Positions 34,406-44,215 of a stretch of 64,000 nucleotides of DNA are shown in pieces. This DNA comes from G963663315 sp963668255 (GTDB lineage: Bacteria > Pseudomonadota > Gammaproteobacteria > Arenicellales > Poriferihabitantaceae): positions 1,364,001-1,428,000 of the forward strand of contig OZ220708.1 in the NCBI GenBank assembly GCA_965116595.1. The letters are read 5' to 3'. The notes under the pieces were generated by a model. The model saw only the letters and a program-made list of their open reading frames with translations, had not been told where the DNA came from and did not search any database. Position numbers and translations under genes: made by a program. Within the stretch, counting starts at the first letter, position 1, and each line of letters starts with the position of its first letter.

Positions 34406-35146
34406 CTAGTGCACATCCCGCCAGTATTCCCTTTTCAACATAAATGCAAGTATACCCAGCCCAGCCAGAAACAGCATAACCCATATACCATACCCGATTC
34501 GAACCATGCGGACAGGTTCTGCCATGTAATACAGGAAATTGGTCAGATCACGCATTGCGTGATCGTACTCTTCGACACTCATTTTCCCCGGACTAACCAG
34601 TTCCAGATCAATCACTTCATGTTGATTGCCATGACTGTCGGTCTCGATAGTTTTGCTGGCATGCTGTATCCCCTGCAATTCGAACAACGCATGGGGCATG
34701 GCAACATTCGGAAATACCAGGTTATTCCAGCCGCTGACAGTGGATTCATCGGTGTAAAAAGTACGAAGGTATGTGAAAAGCCAGTCCGGGTCTCTCAGCT
34801 TGCCGATCAGGGATAAATCCGGGGGTGCAACGCCAAACCATTCCGCGCCCTGTTTTGCGGTCATGGTCGTGGTCATGCTGTCGGCAATCTTGCCACCTGT
34901 GAAAATCATTTGAGACTCAACCAGATCTTCAGGAATCTCCAGGTCCGCAGCCATCCGGTTATAGCGCATATACTTCGCGCTGTGGCAGGACATGCAGTAG
35001 TTCACAAACAGTTTGGCTCCGTTTTGTAACGAGACCTTGTCCCTTAATGACACCTCGACACTGTCCAGAATGTTACCTTCGCCACTGGCTGCAAATCCTG
35101 CAGGCGAACTGATCGACAAAGCCAGAATCAGAATCAGTTTTTTCAT
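34406..35146 (-). CDS. petC: Cytochrome c1 of the bc1 complex
   Basis: 246-residue haem protein of respiratory complex III. A signal peptide (about 1-20) precedes the haem-binding CMSCH (Cys51, Cys54, His55), and a C-terminal helix (GIWVMLFLAGLGILAFML) anchors it. It passes electrons from the Rieske protein to a soluble cytochrome c. It overlaps petB by one base (TGATG). Confidence 0.95.
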   Translation of the reverse strand: MKKLILILALSISSPAGFAASGEGNILDSVEVSLRDKVSLQNGAKLFVNYCMSCHSAKYMRYNRMAADLEIPEDLVESQMIFTGGKIADSMTTTMTAKQGAEWFGVAPPDLSLIGKLRDPDWLFTYLRTFYTDESTVSGWNNLVFPNVAMPHALFELQGIQHASKTIETDSHGNQHEVIDLELVSPGKMSVEEYDHAMRDLTNFLYYMAEPVRMVRIGYGIWVMLFLAGLGILAFMLKREYWRDVH

Positions 35147-36561
35147 CAGCTAACCCTCTCTGGAACAGGTTTGACTTTTTCCGGGCTTATGAAAGCCGGT
35201 CGGATACCCAGTATGAAAAGTATAGCAACGGACAGAATTGTGTAGATCAGTTTCAGGCTTGTTTCCGGTCCTGAACTCCAGCCAAACCACCAGTAGAAGA
35301 TCGTGCCAATCAACATGACTACAGTTGTCAGGAACAGAAGTTTTCCAATTATTGTCAGCCCCTGGCCGGCAGCGCTGAAACTCGGGTACAACAGGAAATA
35401 CGCGAAATAGGTCAATGTGAAAAACTGGGCCATTATGGTCAGGTCAGTGGTCGGCGCCTTTGTTCCCAACCATCCCAGAACAAGAAAGGCAGTCACAAAA
35501 AGCGCCAATGAAAACTTTGTTGTCCAACCTTTGTATCGTATGGACTTGACTGGACTTTTATCCAGCCAAGGCAGGAAGAAGAAAACGCCAACGGAAGCAA
35601 ACATTACCAGCACCCCCCAGACCTGGGTACCCGCAAAACTGGGTACCGCCCGCAGGATCGCGTAGTAAGGCGTGAAATACCACACCGGTGCAATATGCTC
35701 AGGGGTTTTCAGTGGATTGGCCGGTTCATAATTGGGTTGCTCAATGAAATATCCGCCCATTTCCGGAAAGAAAAACACAACGGCGAAGAATAATGCCATG
35801 AATACGACCGTACCCAGAATATCCTTGACTGTGTAGTAAGGGTGAAAGGGAATGCCGTCAGCGGGCGCATCCTTGTCCCACTTGTTACCTTTCGGGCCTT
35901 TCTTGATCTCTATGCCATCCGGGTTGTTTGACCCGACTTTATGTAATGCAACGAGATGCAGAAACACCAACCCGACCAGAATGAACGGAATCAGATAATG
36001 AAACGCATAGAAACGATTCAGGGTGATATCTGAAATCACGTAATCGCCACGAATCCACTCCGACAACGCACCGCCGACTATGGGCAGGGTCTCGAACAGA
36101 TTCACGATGACCTGGGCGCCCCAGAAAGACATCTGACCCCACGGCAGCAAATAGCCGAAAAATGCGGTAGCCATCATGGCGAGATAAATGACCATACCGA
36201 AAATCCAGATCAGTTCCCTGGGGCTTCGATAAGAGCCGTACAGCAGTCCGCGAAACATATGCAGATAGATTACGATAAAGAACATCGACGAACCCGTGGA
36301 ATGCATGTAGCGCACAAACCAGCCACCCCACACGTCGCGCATGATGTATTCGACAGAATCAAAGGCCAGTCTGGCATCAGGCTTGTAGTTCATCGCCAGT
36401 AACACTCCCGTCACGATCTGCAGGACCAGCACCATCAAAGCCAGGCTGCCGAAGAAATACCAGAAATTGAAATTCTTTGGTGCGTAGTATTCGGTCAGGT
36501 GCTCTTTCATCACCCTGGTTGCCGGGAATCGATCATCCAGCCAGTTCATGAATTTCATCAT
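35146..36561 (-). CDS. petB: Cytochrome b of the bc1 complex
   Basis: 471-residue integral membrane subunit with the two haem-ligand His pairs in RYMHSTGSSMFFIVIYLHM and FYAFHYLIPFILVGLVFLH, and the Qo-site segment PVWYFTPYYAILRAVP, where Val replaces the Glu of the common PEWY motif. It catalyses quinol oxidation and proton translocation. Central gene of a gap-free petABC operon: 4-nt overlap with petA, 1-nt with petC. Confidence 0.95.
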   Translation of the reverse strand: MMKFMNWLDDRFPATRVMKEHLTEYYAPKNFNFWYFFGSLALMVLVLQIVTGVLLAMNYKPDARLAFDSVEYIMRDVWGGWFVRYMHSTGSSMFFIVIYLHMFRGLLYGSYRSPRELIWIFGMVIYLAMMATAFFGYLLPWGQMSFWGAQVIVNLFETLPIVGGALSEWIRGDYVISDITLNRFYAFHYLIPFILVGLVFLHLVALHKVGSNNPDGIEIKKGPKGNKWDKDAPADGIPFHPYYTVKDILGTVVFMALFFAVVFFFPEMGGYFIEQPNYEPANPLKTPEHIAPVWYFTPYYAILRAVPSFAGTQVWGVLVMFASVGVFFFLPWLDKSPVKSIRYKGWTTKFSLALFVTAFLVLGWLGTKAPTTDLTIMAQFFTLTYFAYFLLYPSFSAAGQGLTIIGKLLFLTTVVMLIGTIFYWWFGWSSGPETSLKLIYTILSVAILFILGIRPAFISPEKVKPVPERVS

Positions 36562-37157
36562 GCGACCTCTCCGTCTTCGCCGATCAACAACAGATCATCG
36601 GACAGATATTGATAGGGAGGCACCACCAGATTGGTCGGTGCAGGCACACCACTGAAAACCCGGCCCGCCAGATCGAATTTGGAACCATGGCAGGCGCAGA
36701 AAAAGCCGCCTTTCCAATCATCATCAAATGTGACCACGCCAATTTCAGGCTGATATTTTGGTGAACATCCCAGATGAGTGCAGATTCCGACCAGAACAAG
36801 AATATCGTCCTTGATCGACCGATTCGGATTTCGTGCATATTCCGGTTGTTGATCCCGGTCGGAATCCGGGTCAGCCAGACGGTCGTTCACGCTCAGCAAC
36901 AGGCTCAGAATCTCGGGTGAGCGCTTGATTATCCAGACAGGCTTTCCACGCCATTCAACCGTGATCTGCTGACCGGATTCAATTTTGCTGATATCCACCT
37001 CTACCGGAGCGCCCGCTGCTTTCGCCCTTTCGCTCGGCGCCATACTGCCGGCAAACGGCACCGCTAATCCTGCTGTGCCCGCCAGGCCCACACCTGCGGT
37101 TGCGATAGTCAACAAGCGTCGCCGCTTGTTATCCACATGGTCGCCAGTCATGTTCAA
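36558..37157 (-). CDS. petA: Rieske iron-sulfur subunit of the bc1 complex
   Basis: 199 residues. A twin-arginine signal anchor (NKRRRLLTIATAGVGLAG) is followed by the Rieske domain whose [2Fe-2S] ligands lie in CTHLGC and CACHGS, the two boxes also supplying the disulfide Cys. It moves between cytochrome b and c1. First gene of petABC; the 137 bp upstream to rmuC should hold the operon promoter, though I see no clear boxes. Confidence 0.95.
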   Translation of the reverse strand: MNMTGDHVDNKRRRLLTIATAGVGLAGTAGLAVPFAGSMAPSERAKAAGAPVEVDISKIESGQQITVEWRGKPVWIIKRSPEILSLLLSVNDRLADPDSDRDQQPEYARNPNRSIKDDILVLVGICTHLGCSPKYQPEIGVVTFDDDWKGGFFCACHGSKFDLAGRVFSGVPAPTNLVVPPYQYLSDDLLLIGEDGEVA

Positions 37158-37294
37158 ACCTCTGAATTAGGGTAAATTGTTTGATTTGTCCTGGCACCCT
37201 GTTCAACCCATGAATTCCAGAATTGACTTTTACCCGGACTTAAAAAACGCCAGATTATACCAGAACCTGACATGATTCTAAAATTATTGCCTAT

Positions 37295-38527
37295 TCACTC
37301 ATCCAGCAACTGCCTGACCGAATCGGGCAGCTGTTTTCTGGACCTGGCGCCAAGCTTGCTGAGCTTGTCGATGCGACTTACGATACTGCCTCTGGAACCG
37401 GTATGCAACCGGTCACGCGCCCCGTCATAGCTTTTCTGTACGGCATTGATTCTTTTGCCGAGGTCATCCAGCGATTCGACAAGCAGTGCAAACTGGTCAT
37501 ACAGACCTCCGGCGCTGTCAGCGATCTGTTGCGCATAGCGGTTTTGTTTTTCATTGCGCCAGATGTTCGCGACGGTTCGAAGTGTTGGCATCAGTGTGGT
37601 AGTCGATACCATCACTATTCCCTTGTTCCAGGCCTGCTGGAACAGTTCCGGTTCTTTTTGCAGGGCAAGCATCCAGGCGGGCTCTATCGGTATGAACATA
37701 AAGACAAAATCCAGGCTGTGAACGTTATCGAGACTCTGGTAGGATTTTGCGGCAAGGCTGGTGACATGCGATTTGATCGATACCATGTGGTCTTTCAGCG
37801 CCTGTGACTGCGCTGCTTCCGTGTCGGCATTGTAAAAAGCATCCCAGGCTTTGAGGGATACCTTCGAGTCTACCACGATATCCTTGTTGTCAGGCAGGTG
37901 GATAACCACGTCGGGCTGTTTGAGCCTGCCGGCTTCGTCACGATAGCTGGCCTGGGTTTCATACTCCCTGCCTTTTTCAAGACCGGATTCTTCCAGCAGC
38001 CGTTCCAGCACCATCTCACCCCAGTTTCCCTGAGACTTGCTTTCGCCCTTGAGTGCAGTGGCAAGCTGTACCGCATCCTGACCAATTTGCCGGGCCTGCT
38101 TCTGCAACTCGATGATCTGGCCCTGCAGACGGTTGCGGTCTTTCAGGTCTTCCTGATGGGTTTCATTGACCCGTTTGCGGAAGAATTCGATCTCCTGTTT
38201 CAGCGGTTCGAGGCTGGAATCAAGTGTTCGCTTGCTTTCCCGGTCAAACTTTTTCCGGGTTTCTTCGAACACCCTGTTCGACAACACTTCAAAGTCCTTT
38301 TGCAGTTGTTCGCGGGACTGCGCGATCTCCTGATTGAGTTCCTGGTAATACCTGAGTTGCTCTTCGGAGCGCATTTCTGCGACTTGAAGCTTCAGTTCAG
38401 TCTCGCGCAGCCTGTCTTGAACCGCATTCAGTTCGGTCTTGCGGCGCCCCCCGGCAACTTTGCAGACAACAAGCGATATCAGTAGTAGTCCGACTGCCGC
38501 CAGTAGCAGATTCAGGCTCATTTCCAT
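37295..38527 (-). CDS. rmuC: DNA recombination protein RmuC
   Basis: 410 residues. An N-terminal membrane helix (about 5-22), a long coiled coil (about 30-140) and the RmuC domain with GNWGEMVLERLLEESGL, PDVVIHLPDNKDIVVDSKVS and FIPIEPAWMLAL. The last region resembles the PD-(D/E)XK nuclease fold. RmuC limits certain DNA rearrangements in E. coli; its biochemistry is poorly known. The 239 bp up to yggX contain no gene that I can see. Confidence 0.93.
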   Translation of the reverse strand: MEMSLNLLLAAVGLLLISLVVCKVAGGRRKTELNAVQDRLRETELKLQVAEMRSEEQLRYYQELNQEIAQSREQLQKDFEVLSNRVFEETRKKFDRESKRTLDSSLEPLKQEIEFFRKRVNETHQEDLKDRNRLQGQIIELQKQARQIGQDAVQLATALKGESKSQGNWGEMVLERLLEESGLEKGREYETQASYRDEAGRLKQPDVVIHLPDNKDIVVDSKVSLKAWDAFYNADTEAAQSQALKDHMVSIKSHVTSLAAKSYQSLDNVHSLDFVFMFIPIEPAWMLALQKEPELFQQAWNKGIVMVSTTTLMPTLRTVANIWRNEKQNRYAQQIADSAGGLYDQFALLVESLDDLGKRINAVQKSYDGARDRLHTGSRGSIVSRIDKLSKLGARSRKQLPDSVRQLLDE

Positions 38528-38766
38528 CGGTAAACCGGCTTCCTGGAACAGTGGTCAGCCGACAAATTGACCGCTCCTTAGCCGGCGCGCCGGAGTCCGT
38601 GAAATTCTGGCTGTTGTGCGGTACACTGTTGTTTTCATCAAGCCATTATCTTCGTGTTCAGACTTTGGGTTGTCAGATCCTGTTAAATGAACAACAATCA
38701 TGCCACGGGATGCGATCCTGTTCAATTTGTAATCATTAAGATACGTACCAATGGAGAGTTAATTTC

Positions 38767-39045
38767 ATGACACGGCAGGTGACATGCACAAAACTTAAAA
38801 AGGAAGCCGAAGGGCTGATCCGTCCGCCCTGGCCTGGAGAGTTGGGTCAGAAAATATTCGATCAGATATCGAAGGAAGCCTGGCAGGACTGGCTGAGGCA
38901 ACAAACCATACTGATCAATGAATACAAACTCAATCCGCTGGATGCCGGGCATAAAAAGTATCTTGCCAGCCAGATGGAAGCGTATCTGTTTGGTGATGGC
39001 ATCGTATTGCCTGACGCATGGATAGCGCAATCTGAGAACCAGTGA
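38767..39045 (+). CDS. yggX: Probable Fe(2+)-trafficking protein YggX
   Basis: A 92-residue protein with the family opening TRQVTCTKLKKEAEGL (conserved Cys7), RPPWPGELGQKIFDQISKEAW and a helical end. YggX protects Fe-S clusters from oxidation and is linked to iron handling. GGAGAG stands about 10 nt before the ATG. Its stop overlaps the next start by 4 nt (ATGA). In other gammaproteobacteria it usually follows mutY. Confidence 0.93.
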   Translation: MTRQVTCTKLKKEAEGLIRPPWPGELGQKIFDQISKEAWQDWLRQQTILINEYKLNPLDAGHKKYLASQMEAYLFGDGIVLPDAWIAQSENQ

Positions 39046-39779
39046 TGAGACTCATATCAGTGATTTTTGTGCTGGCTCTGGCCGCCCCGGCGATGGCAGG
39101 TAAAAATCAGGGCATTGAAGCCCCGGCCCATGTTGTTCTCAATGCGATTCCGGTTTGCTATGATTTTGGCTGCAAGAACAGCGCCGTGGTCGATTTGCCT
39201 GTGGTCGAGTGGCGGGAAGTCGAAGGCTGGTTCAGTCCGGGGGCAGAAACTCCCGAACAGGAACGCCAGCAGATAAAACAAGCCATAGGATGGATGGAAG
39301 TCCTGATAGGACGCTATACTCCGACCCACAAGGATCTTGCTTTTAATCTGCCGGTCGGACAGGAGGACCTTACTGACCTGTTTCCGGGTCAGCTGGATTG
39401 CATTGATGAAGCGGTGAATACCACCACCTACCTGCGCCTTATGGAGCAAAAAGGATTGTTACGACACCATACCGTCGTCAAGCAGGCTTACCGCAAGGCC
39501 CTCCTGGATCAACACTGGGCAGGACAAATCAGGGAAATCGATTCCGGAAACCAGTATGTGGTGGATTCCTGGTTTCAACCAAACGGCTTTCTGCCGGTAA
39601 TTCAAAACAGTCCGGACTGGAATAAAATTTCTCCACTGACTGCGGTGGTGGACAACTCGCGAAGAAACGGAGATGAAAATCCGGATGTGGAACAGGACGG
39701 CCTGGCGGTGAAGAAAGATCGTTGCGGTCTCGGTTGTCAGGGCGCCAACAGTAAGACAAATTTTCAGGGCAGGATGTAG
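39042..39779 (+). CDS. Conserved periplasmic protein with transglutaminase-like Cys-His-Asp pattern
   Basis: 245 residues with a signal peptide (about 1-19, cleavage near AMAG). The conserved core is QLDCIDEAVNTTTYLRLME, LLDQHWAGQIREI and YVVDSWFQPNG. Cys120, His158 and Asp175 have the order and spacing of a transglutaminase-like (papain-fold) triad. The protein belongs to a gammaproteobacterial family I remember only as uncharacterised. It is translationally coupled to yggX and lies 2 bp before mnmA. Enzymatic function is inference. Confidence 0.75.
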   Translation: MMRLISVIFVLALAAPAMAGKNQGIEAPAHVVLNAIPVCYDFGCKNSAVVDLPVVEWREVEGWFSPGAETPEQERQQIKQAIGWMEVLIGRYTPTHKDLAFNLPVGQEDLTDLFPGQLDCIDEAVNTTTYLRLMEQKGLLRHHTVVKQAYRKALLDQHWAGQIREIDSGNQYVVDSWFQPNGFLPVIQNSPDWNKISPLTAVVDNSRRNGDENPDVEQDGLAVKKDRCGLGCQGANSKTNFQGRM

Positions 39780-39781
39780 CT

Positions 39782-40939
39782 GTGGGCAATGTGATCGTCG
39801 GCATGTCAGGTGGCGTTGACTCTTCAGTGGCCGCCGCGAAGTTGCTTGAGGACGGTCATCAGGTTACCGGTCTTTTCATGAAAAACTGGGAAGAGGATGA
39901 TGATCAGGAGTATTGTGCGGCCACAGAGGATCTGGCAGATGCACAGGCCGTGTGTGAAACGCTGGGAATCGAACTGAAAACCGTCAATTTTTCCCATGAA
40001 TACTGGAATCGAGTGTTTCAGATCTTCCTGGATGAATATCGAAATGGACGGACCCCGAATCCGGATATCGTTTGCAACAAGGAAATCAAATTCAAGGAGT
40101 TTCTTCAATGGGCGATGCATCTGGGTGCGGATTTTATCGCTACCGGCCATTACGCCCGCCTGATAAAACAGGATAATGTCTGGTTGCTCAGAAAAGGCCG
40201 CGATGCGGAAAAGGATCAGAGCTATTTTTTGCATACGCTTGATCAGCAGGCATTGCGTCATGCGAATTTCCCGATCGGTGAGATGCACAAGCGGGCTGTC
40301 AGGGAGATGGCGAGAAAACTGGGACTGCCTGTCCATGACAAGAAAGACAGCACCGGAATCTGTTTTATTGGCGAACGTCGATTTGCGGATTTTCTTGGGC
40401 GGTATCTGCCCTCCCGTCCAGGACCGATAGAAACACTGGAAGGCGATGTTGTTGGTCGTCACAGGGGGGCATGTTTCTATACTGTCGGACAACGCCATGG
40501 GCTTGGAATTGGCGGAGAGGGCGAACCCTGGTATGTGGTCGATAAGGACGTCAATCGCAACGTCGTTACTGTTGTGCAGGGTCGCAATCACCAGGCGCTG
40601 ACTCAAAAAGCGGTGCTTGTCGAACAACTGCACTGGGTGACAGGTTCTCCACCTGCCTTGCCGCTTGTGTGCAGCGCCAAAATCCGCTATCGACAGGATG
40701 ACCGGCAGTGTGTTATTTGTGTGCCAGGGACCACCTGCACGCGGGTCGAATTCGACCAGCCGCAATGGGCGGTCACACCCGGTCAGTCGATTGTGTTCTA
40801 CCAGGATGATGTTTGTATCGGCGGCGGCATTATCAGGGCAGCCCAGTACATGAAGGAAGGAGAACGTGAAGATAATCGCGTCTTTGCAGCCCGTAGTGAC
40901 CGGTTATCCGCCGTGGCTGCCAACAAATCAGGTTTCTGA
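39782..40939 (+). CDS. mnmA: tRNA-specific 2-thiouridylase MnmA
   Basis: Adds sulfur to U34 of Lys, Glu and Gln tRNAs. GTG start. PP-loop SGGVDS (9-14), catalytic Cys98 (NPDIVCN) and Cys194 (STGICFIGE), plus GQRHGLGIGG in the central domain. 385 residues. The hflD gene that often lies between mnmA and purB is absent; purB follows after 21 bp. Confidence 0.95.
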   Translation: MGNVIVGMSGGVDSSVAAAKLLEDGHQVTGLFMKNWEEDDDQEYCAATEDLADAQAVCETLGIELKTVNFSHEYWNRVFQIFLDEYRNGRTPNPDIVCNKEIKFKEFLQWAMHLGADFIATGHYARLIKQDNVWLLRKGRDAEKDQSYFLHTLDQQALRHANFPIGEMHKRAVREMARKLGLPVHDKKDSTGICFIGERRFADFLGRYLPSRPGPIETLEGDVVGRHRGACFYTVGQRHGLGIGGEGEPWYVVDKDVNRNVVTVVQGRNHQALTQKAVLVEQLHWVTGSPPALPLVCSAKIRYRQDDRQCVICVPGTTCTRVEFDQPQWAVTPGQSIVFYQDDVCIGGGIIRAAQYMKEGEREDNRVFAARSDRLSAVAANKSGF

Positions 40940-40960
40940 TTCATTAAATTTTCCAGGCTC

Positions 40961-42385
40961 TTGACCCCCTCTTCAATAAATTCTCCAACAGACCGGGCGC
41001 TGGATCTGAATGCCCTGTCCGCAATATCACCGCTGGACGGTCGTTATCACGCCAAAACTGATCCCTTGCGTATTCACTTCAGCGAATTCGGACTGATCCG
41101 CGCCAGGGTGGAGGTCGAAGTAAAATGGTTGCTGCACCTTTCCAATCAGCATGCGCTCCCTGAAGTGCCGGGGTTTTCCGCGAGCAGCGTTGCTACCCTG
41201 CAATCGATTATTGAAAACTTCGACCTGGAGCACGCGATGCGTGTCAAGCAAATCGAGCGCACCACCAATCACGATGTCAAGGCGGTGGAATATTTTCTGA
41301 AGGAAATAATCAAGGGTAGTCCCGAGATCGAAAAAGTCAGTGAATTCATTCATTTTGCCTGCACCTCCGAGGATATAAACAATCTGGCGCATGGCCTGAT
41401 GCTGCAGGGCGCGCGCGACCAGGTACTGATTCCAGCGCTCGACAGGCTGATCGATTGCCTGAAACGAATGGCGCAACGCCATGCCGACCAGCCTATGCTG
41501 GCCCGAACCCACGGTCAACCGGCCAGCCCGACCACGGTTGGCAAGGAATTTGCGAATGTGGTTGACCGGCTGCTTCGATACAGGAACCAGCTTTCGATGC
41601 AAAGGTTCTACGGCAAGCTGAATGGCGGAGTGGGTAACTTCAATGCTCACTTGTCCGCGTATCCTGAGGCAGACTGGCCGGCAATTTCAAAAGACTTTGT
41701 CAGCGGTCTTGGCCTGACCTGGCAGGAGTACACCACGCAGATTGAACCCCATGATTACATTGCAGAGTTCTGCCACATCCAGGCCAGGATCAATACCATT
41801 ATTCTCGATCTTGACAGGGATATCTGGGGCTATGTCGCCCTCGGATACTTCAGGCAGAAAGTCATAGAAAACGAAGTCGGCTCAAGCACGATGCCGCACA
41901 AGGTGAACCCGATTGACTTTGAAAATTCAGAAGGAAATCTTGGGTTGGCCAATGCGGTACTCGGTCACCTGGCTTCAACCCTGCCGGTCAGCCGGTGGCA
42001 ACGGGATCTGACCGATTCGACCGTACTACGCAACCTTGGAGTCGGGGCGGGCTACACGCTGATTGCGATAGAATCGACCCTGAAAGGCCTGGAAAAACTC
42101 GATTTGAATCAGACCGCACTGGACAACGACCTTGATCAAAGCTGGGAGATCCTGGCTGAGCCGATTCAGACCGTGATGCGCCGTTACGGTGTCGCTGAAC
42201 CCTATGAAAAGCTGAAGCGGCTTACCCGGGGCAACCAGGGCATTACCCGGGCATCGCTGCATCAATTCATCCATGATCTGGATATTCCAGCAGACGCGAA
42301 ACAATCCCTGCTCGAGTTGACACCGCAAAATTACATCGGCCTGGCTGCCGAGGCTGCTCGAAAAATTTGTCGAGACCTTGACTGA
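40961..42385 (+). CDS. purB: Adenylosuccinate lyase
   Basis: Acts twice in purine synthesis, removing fumarate from SAICAR and adenylosuccinate. TTG is the only start that includes the conserved opening LSAISPLDGRY; no ATG is available before residue 87. ERTTNHDVKAVEYFLKE, RTHGQPASPTTVGKE (catalytic His) and the signature GSSTMPHKVNPIDFEN are intact; 474 residues, close to the 456 of E. coli plus a short leader. It overlaps the next gene by 8 nt. Confidence 0.95.
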   Translation: MTPSSINSPTDRALDLNALSAISPLDGRYHAKTDPLRIHFSEFGLIRARVEVEVKWLLHLSNQHALPEVPGFSASSVATLQSIIENFDLEHAMRVKQIERTTNHDVKAVEYFLKEIIKGSPEIEKVSEFIHFACTSEDINNLAHGLMLQGARDQVLIPALDRLIDCLKRMAQRHADQPMLARTHGQPASPTTVGKEFANVVDRLLRYRNQLSMQRFYGKLNGGVGNFNAHLSAYPEADWPAISKDFVSGLGLTWQEYTTQIEPHDYIAEFCHIQARINTIILDLDRDIWGYVALGYFRQKVIENEVGSSTMPHKVNPIDFENSEGNLGLANAVLGHLASTLPVSRWQRDLTDSTVLRNLGVGAGYTLIAIESTLKGLEKLDLNQTALDNDLDQSWEILAEPIQTVMRRYGVAEPYEKLKRLTRGNQGITRASLHQFIHDLDIPADAKQSLLELTPQNYIGLAAEAARKICRDLD

Positions 42386-43103
42386 TCCGATTCGACTATC
42401 GAAAGTAATGGCACAGCGAGGGCTGTGCTCAAGGCGTGAAGCAGACCGTTTTATTGAACAGGGGCAGGTTCGGGTCGATGGCCGGATTGTCTCTACGCTG
42501 GGCATCAGGATCCGGCCTGATCAGATCGTTTCCCTGGATCGGCAGGCGATCCTGGCACAGTCAGGGCAAGTCACGGTGTTGCTTAACAAACCACCGGGGT
42601 ATGTGTCGGGGCTGCCTGAAAAAGGGTATCCTTCCGCCGTCAGGTTGATCACCGGAAATAATGCTCATATACCGGGATGCCGGGCGCCGGACCGGCATGG
42701 ACTGGCGCCTGCCGGCAGATTGGATATCGACTCCACAGGGCTGATCGTATTTACCCAGGATGGTCGGATCGCCCGCTGCCTGATTGCTCCGGACAGTACA
42801 ATAGAAAAAGAATATCATGCGCGGATAGAGGGAAATATTACCGGCGCTAAATTGAAACTGCTCAGTCACGGCCTGTCCCTGGATGGCAGGGCATTGAAGC
42901 CTGCGATTGTAACGCAACGCCACGATCTTGAACTTGGCATCATCCTGACCGAAGGCAGGAAAAGGCAGATCCGCCGTATGTGTGAACTGGTTGATCTCAG
43001 GGTTTCCAGTTTGATCCGGGTCAGAATAGGTCGAATCCGGCTGGGTAATCTTCAGCGCGGGAAATGGCGCCTGCTCAATCCCGCAGAAACATTCACTGTC
43101 TGA
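42378..43103 (+). CDS. Pseudouridine synthase of the RsuA/RluB/E/F family
   Basis: 241 residues: an S4 RNA-binding domain (RLSKVMAQRGLCSRREADRFIEQGQVRVDG) and the catalytic domain with GRLDIDSTGLIVFT (catalytic Asp), EKEYHARIEG and EGRKRQIRRMCE. The S4 wording is closest to RluF, but the exact rRNA target cannot be assigned. It starts with TTG inside the purB stop region, so translation is probably coupled. Confidence 0.9.
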   Translation: MTDPIRLSKVMAQRGLCSRREADRFIEQGQVRVDGRIVSTLGIRIRPDQIVSLDRQAILAQSGQVTVLLNKPPGYVSGLPEKGYPSAVRLITGNNAHIPGCRAPDRHGLAPAGRLDIDSTGLIVFTQDGRIARCLIAPDSTIEKEYHARIEGNITGAKLKLLSHGLSLDGRALKPAIVTQRHDLELGIILTEGRKRQIRRMCELVDLRVSSLIRVRIGRIRLGNLQRGKWRLLNPAETFTV

Positions 43104-43124
43104 TCGAGAACCGACGCTGACCTG

Positions 43125-44166
43125 ATGTATTCACTGGCAAGATCGATTCTTTTCAGATTCGAGGCCGAAACCAGCCACCACCTGGCCATGACGGGACTTG
43201 CCTTTGCATCGAGATCGAAGATTCTGTCCAGCATGACAGCCGCAATGATGGGGTCTGGAAGACAGCTCAAGACCCGGCGCCGTCCGATAGAAGTCATGGG
43301 CATCGAATTTCCCAACCCGGTGGGTCTGGCTGCGGGTCTTGACAAGGACGCTGTCGCCTGTAGCGCACTGCATCAGACTGGGGTTCGGATGGATTGAACT
43401 CGGTACGGTGACGCCCTTGCCACAGCCAGGCAAGCCGAAGCCAAGGATGTTTCGATTGCCCGAACATTGTGCAATGATCAATCGACTGGGGTTCAACAGC
43501 TCAGGGCTTGACCGGTTTATTCACAACATCAAAAAAGCGGATCCAGCCATTGTCAAGGGTATCAATATTGGCAAAAACGCCGCCACCCCGATCAGTGACG
43601 CGGTCAATGATTATATCCAGGGATTGCACCAGGTCCATGCTTACGCGGATTATGTGGCCATCAATATTTCTTCGCCGAACACACAAAACCTGAGAGACCT
43701 TCAGCACGATGTAATGCTGGACACGCTGCTGCACAGCCTGAATCACACACGCCAGCAATTATCGGACAGTTCCGGTAAAGGAATTCCTTTGGTGCTGAAA
43801 ATATCCCCGGATGTGACCGAATCCGGGGTCGATGCCATTGCCGCACTATTGAGAAAACATCAGATTGACGGGGTTTGCGCAACCAATACGACGGTTTCCA
43901 GAGAACAGATTGAATCGCATCCCCTTGCAAGCGAAACGGGAGGCTTGAGTGGTATGCCTCTGCAAACCCTGTCAACCGGAATCATTTCCTCGTTGTACAA
44001 TAACCTGCAGGGGGAAATCCCGATTATCGGGGTGGGCGGGATTCACAATGCGGAGTCGGCACAGGAAAAATTGGATGCGGGCGCCAGCCTGGTCCAGCTT
44101 TATACCGGATTTATATATCGGGGACCGAAACTGATCAGCGAAATTCTCGATCAGTGCGAAGATTGA
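43125..44166 (+). pseudogene. pyrD: Dihydroorotate dehydrogenase (quinone), frameshifted
   Basis: Class 2 DHODH, the membrane-linked step of pyrimidine synthesis. The first 90 codons (MYSLARSILFRFEAETSHHLAM to LAAGLDKDAVACSALHQTG) run into a stop at 43397, while the rest (FGWIELGTVTPLPQPGKPKP to the end, with NISSPNTQNLR and GVGGIHNAESAQEKLDAGA) is in the +1 frame. Removing one G from the GGGG at 43380-43383 restores a continuous reading of about 346 residues with family sequence on both sides of the join. Everything else is intact, so this is either a sequencing error, a recent mutation or a frameshifting site. Confidence 0.88.
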
Positions 44167-44215
44167 TGATTGGCGCCCGCACCGGACAGGCGTATGCCCT
44201 CCCGGAGACCTGCCC

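Noticed and set aside
39824..40765. 313-codon minus-strand frame opposite mnmA
   Set aside because: Shadow: mnmA has all catalytic motifs in the plus frame, and the antisense product has no recognisable pattern.
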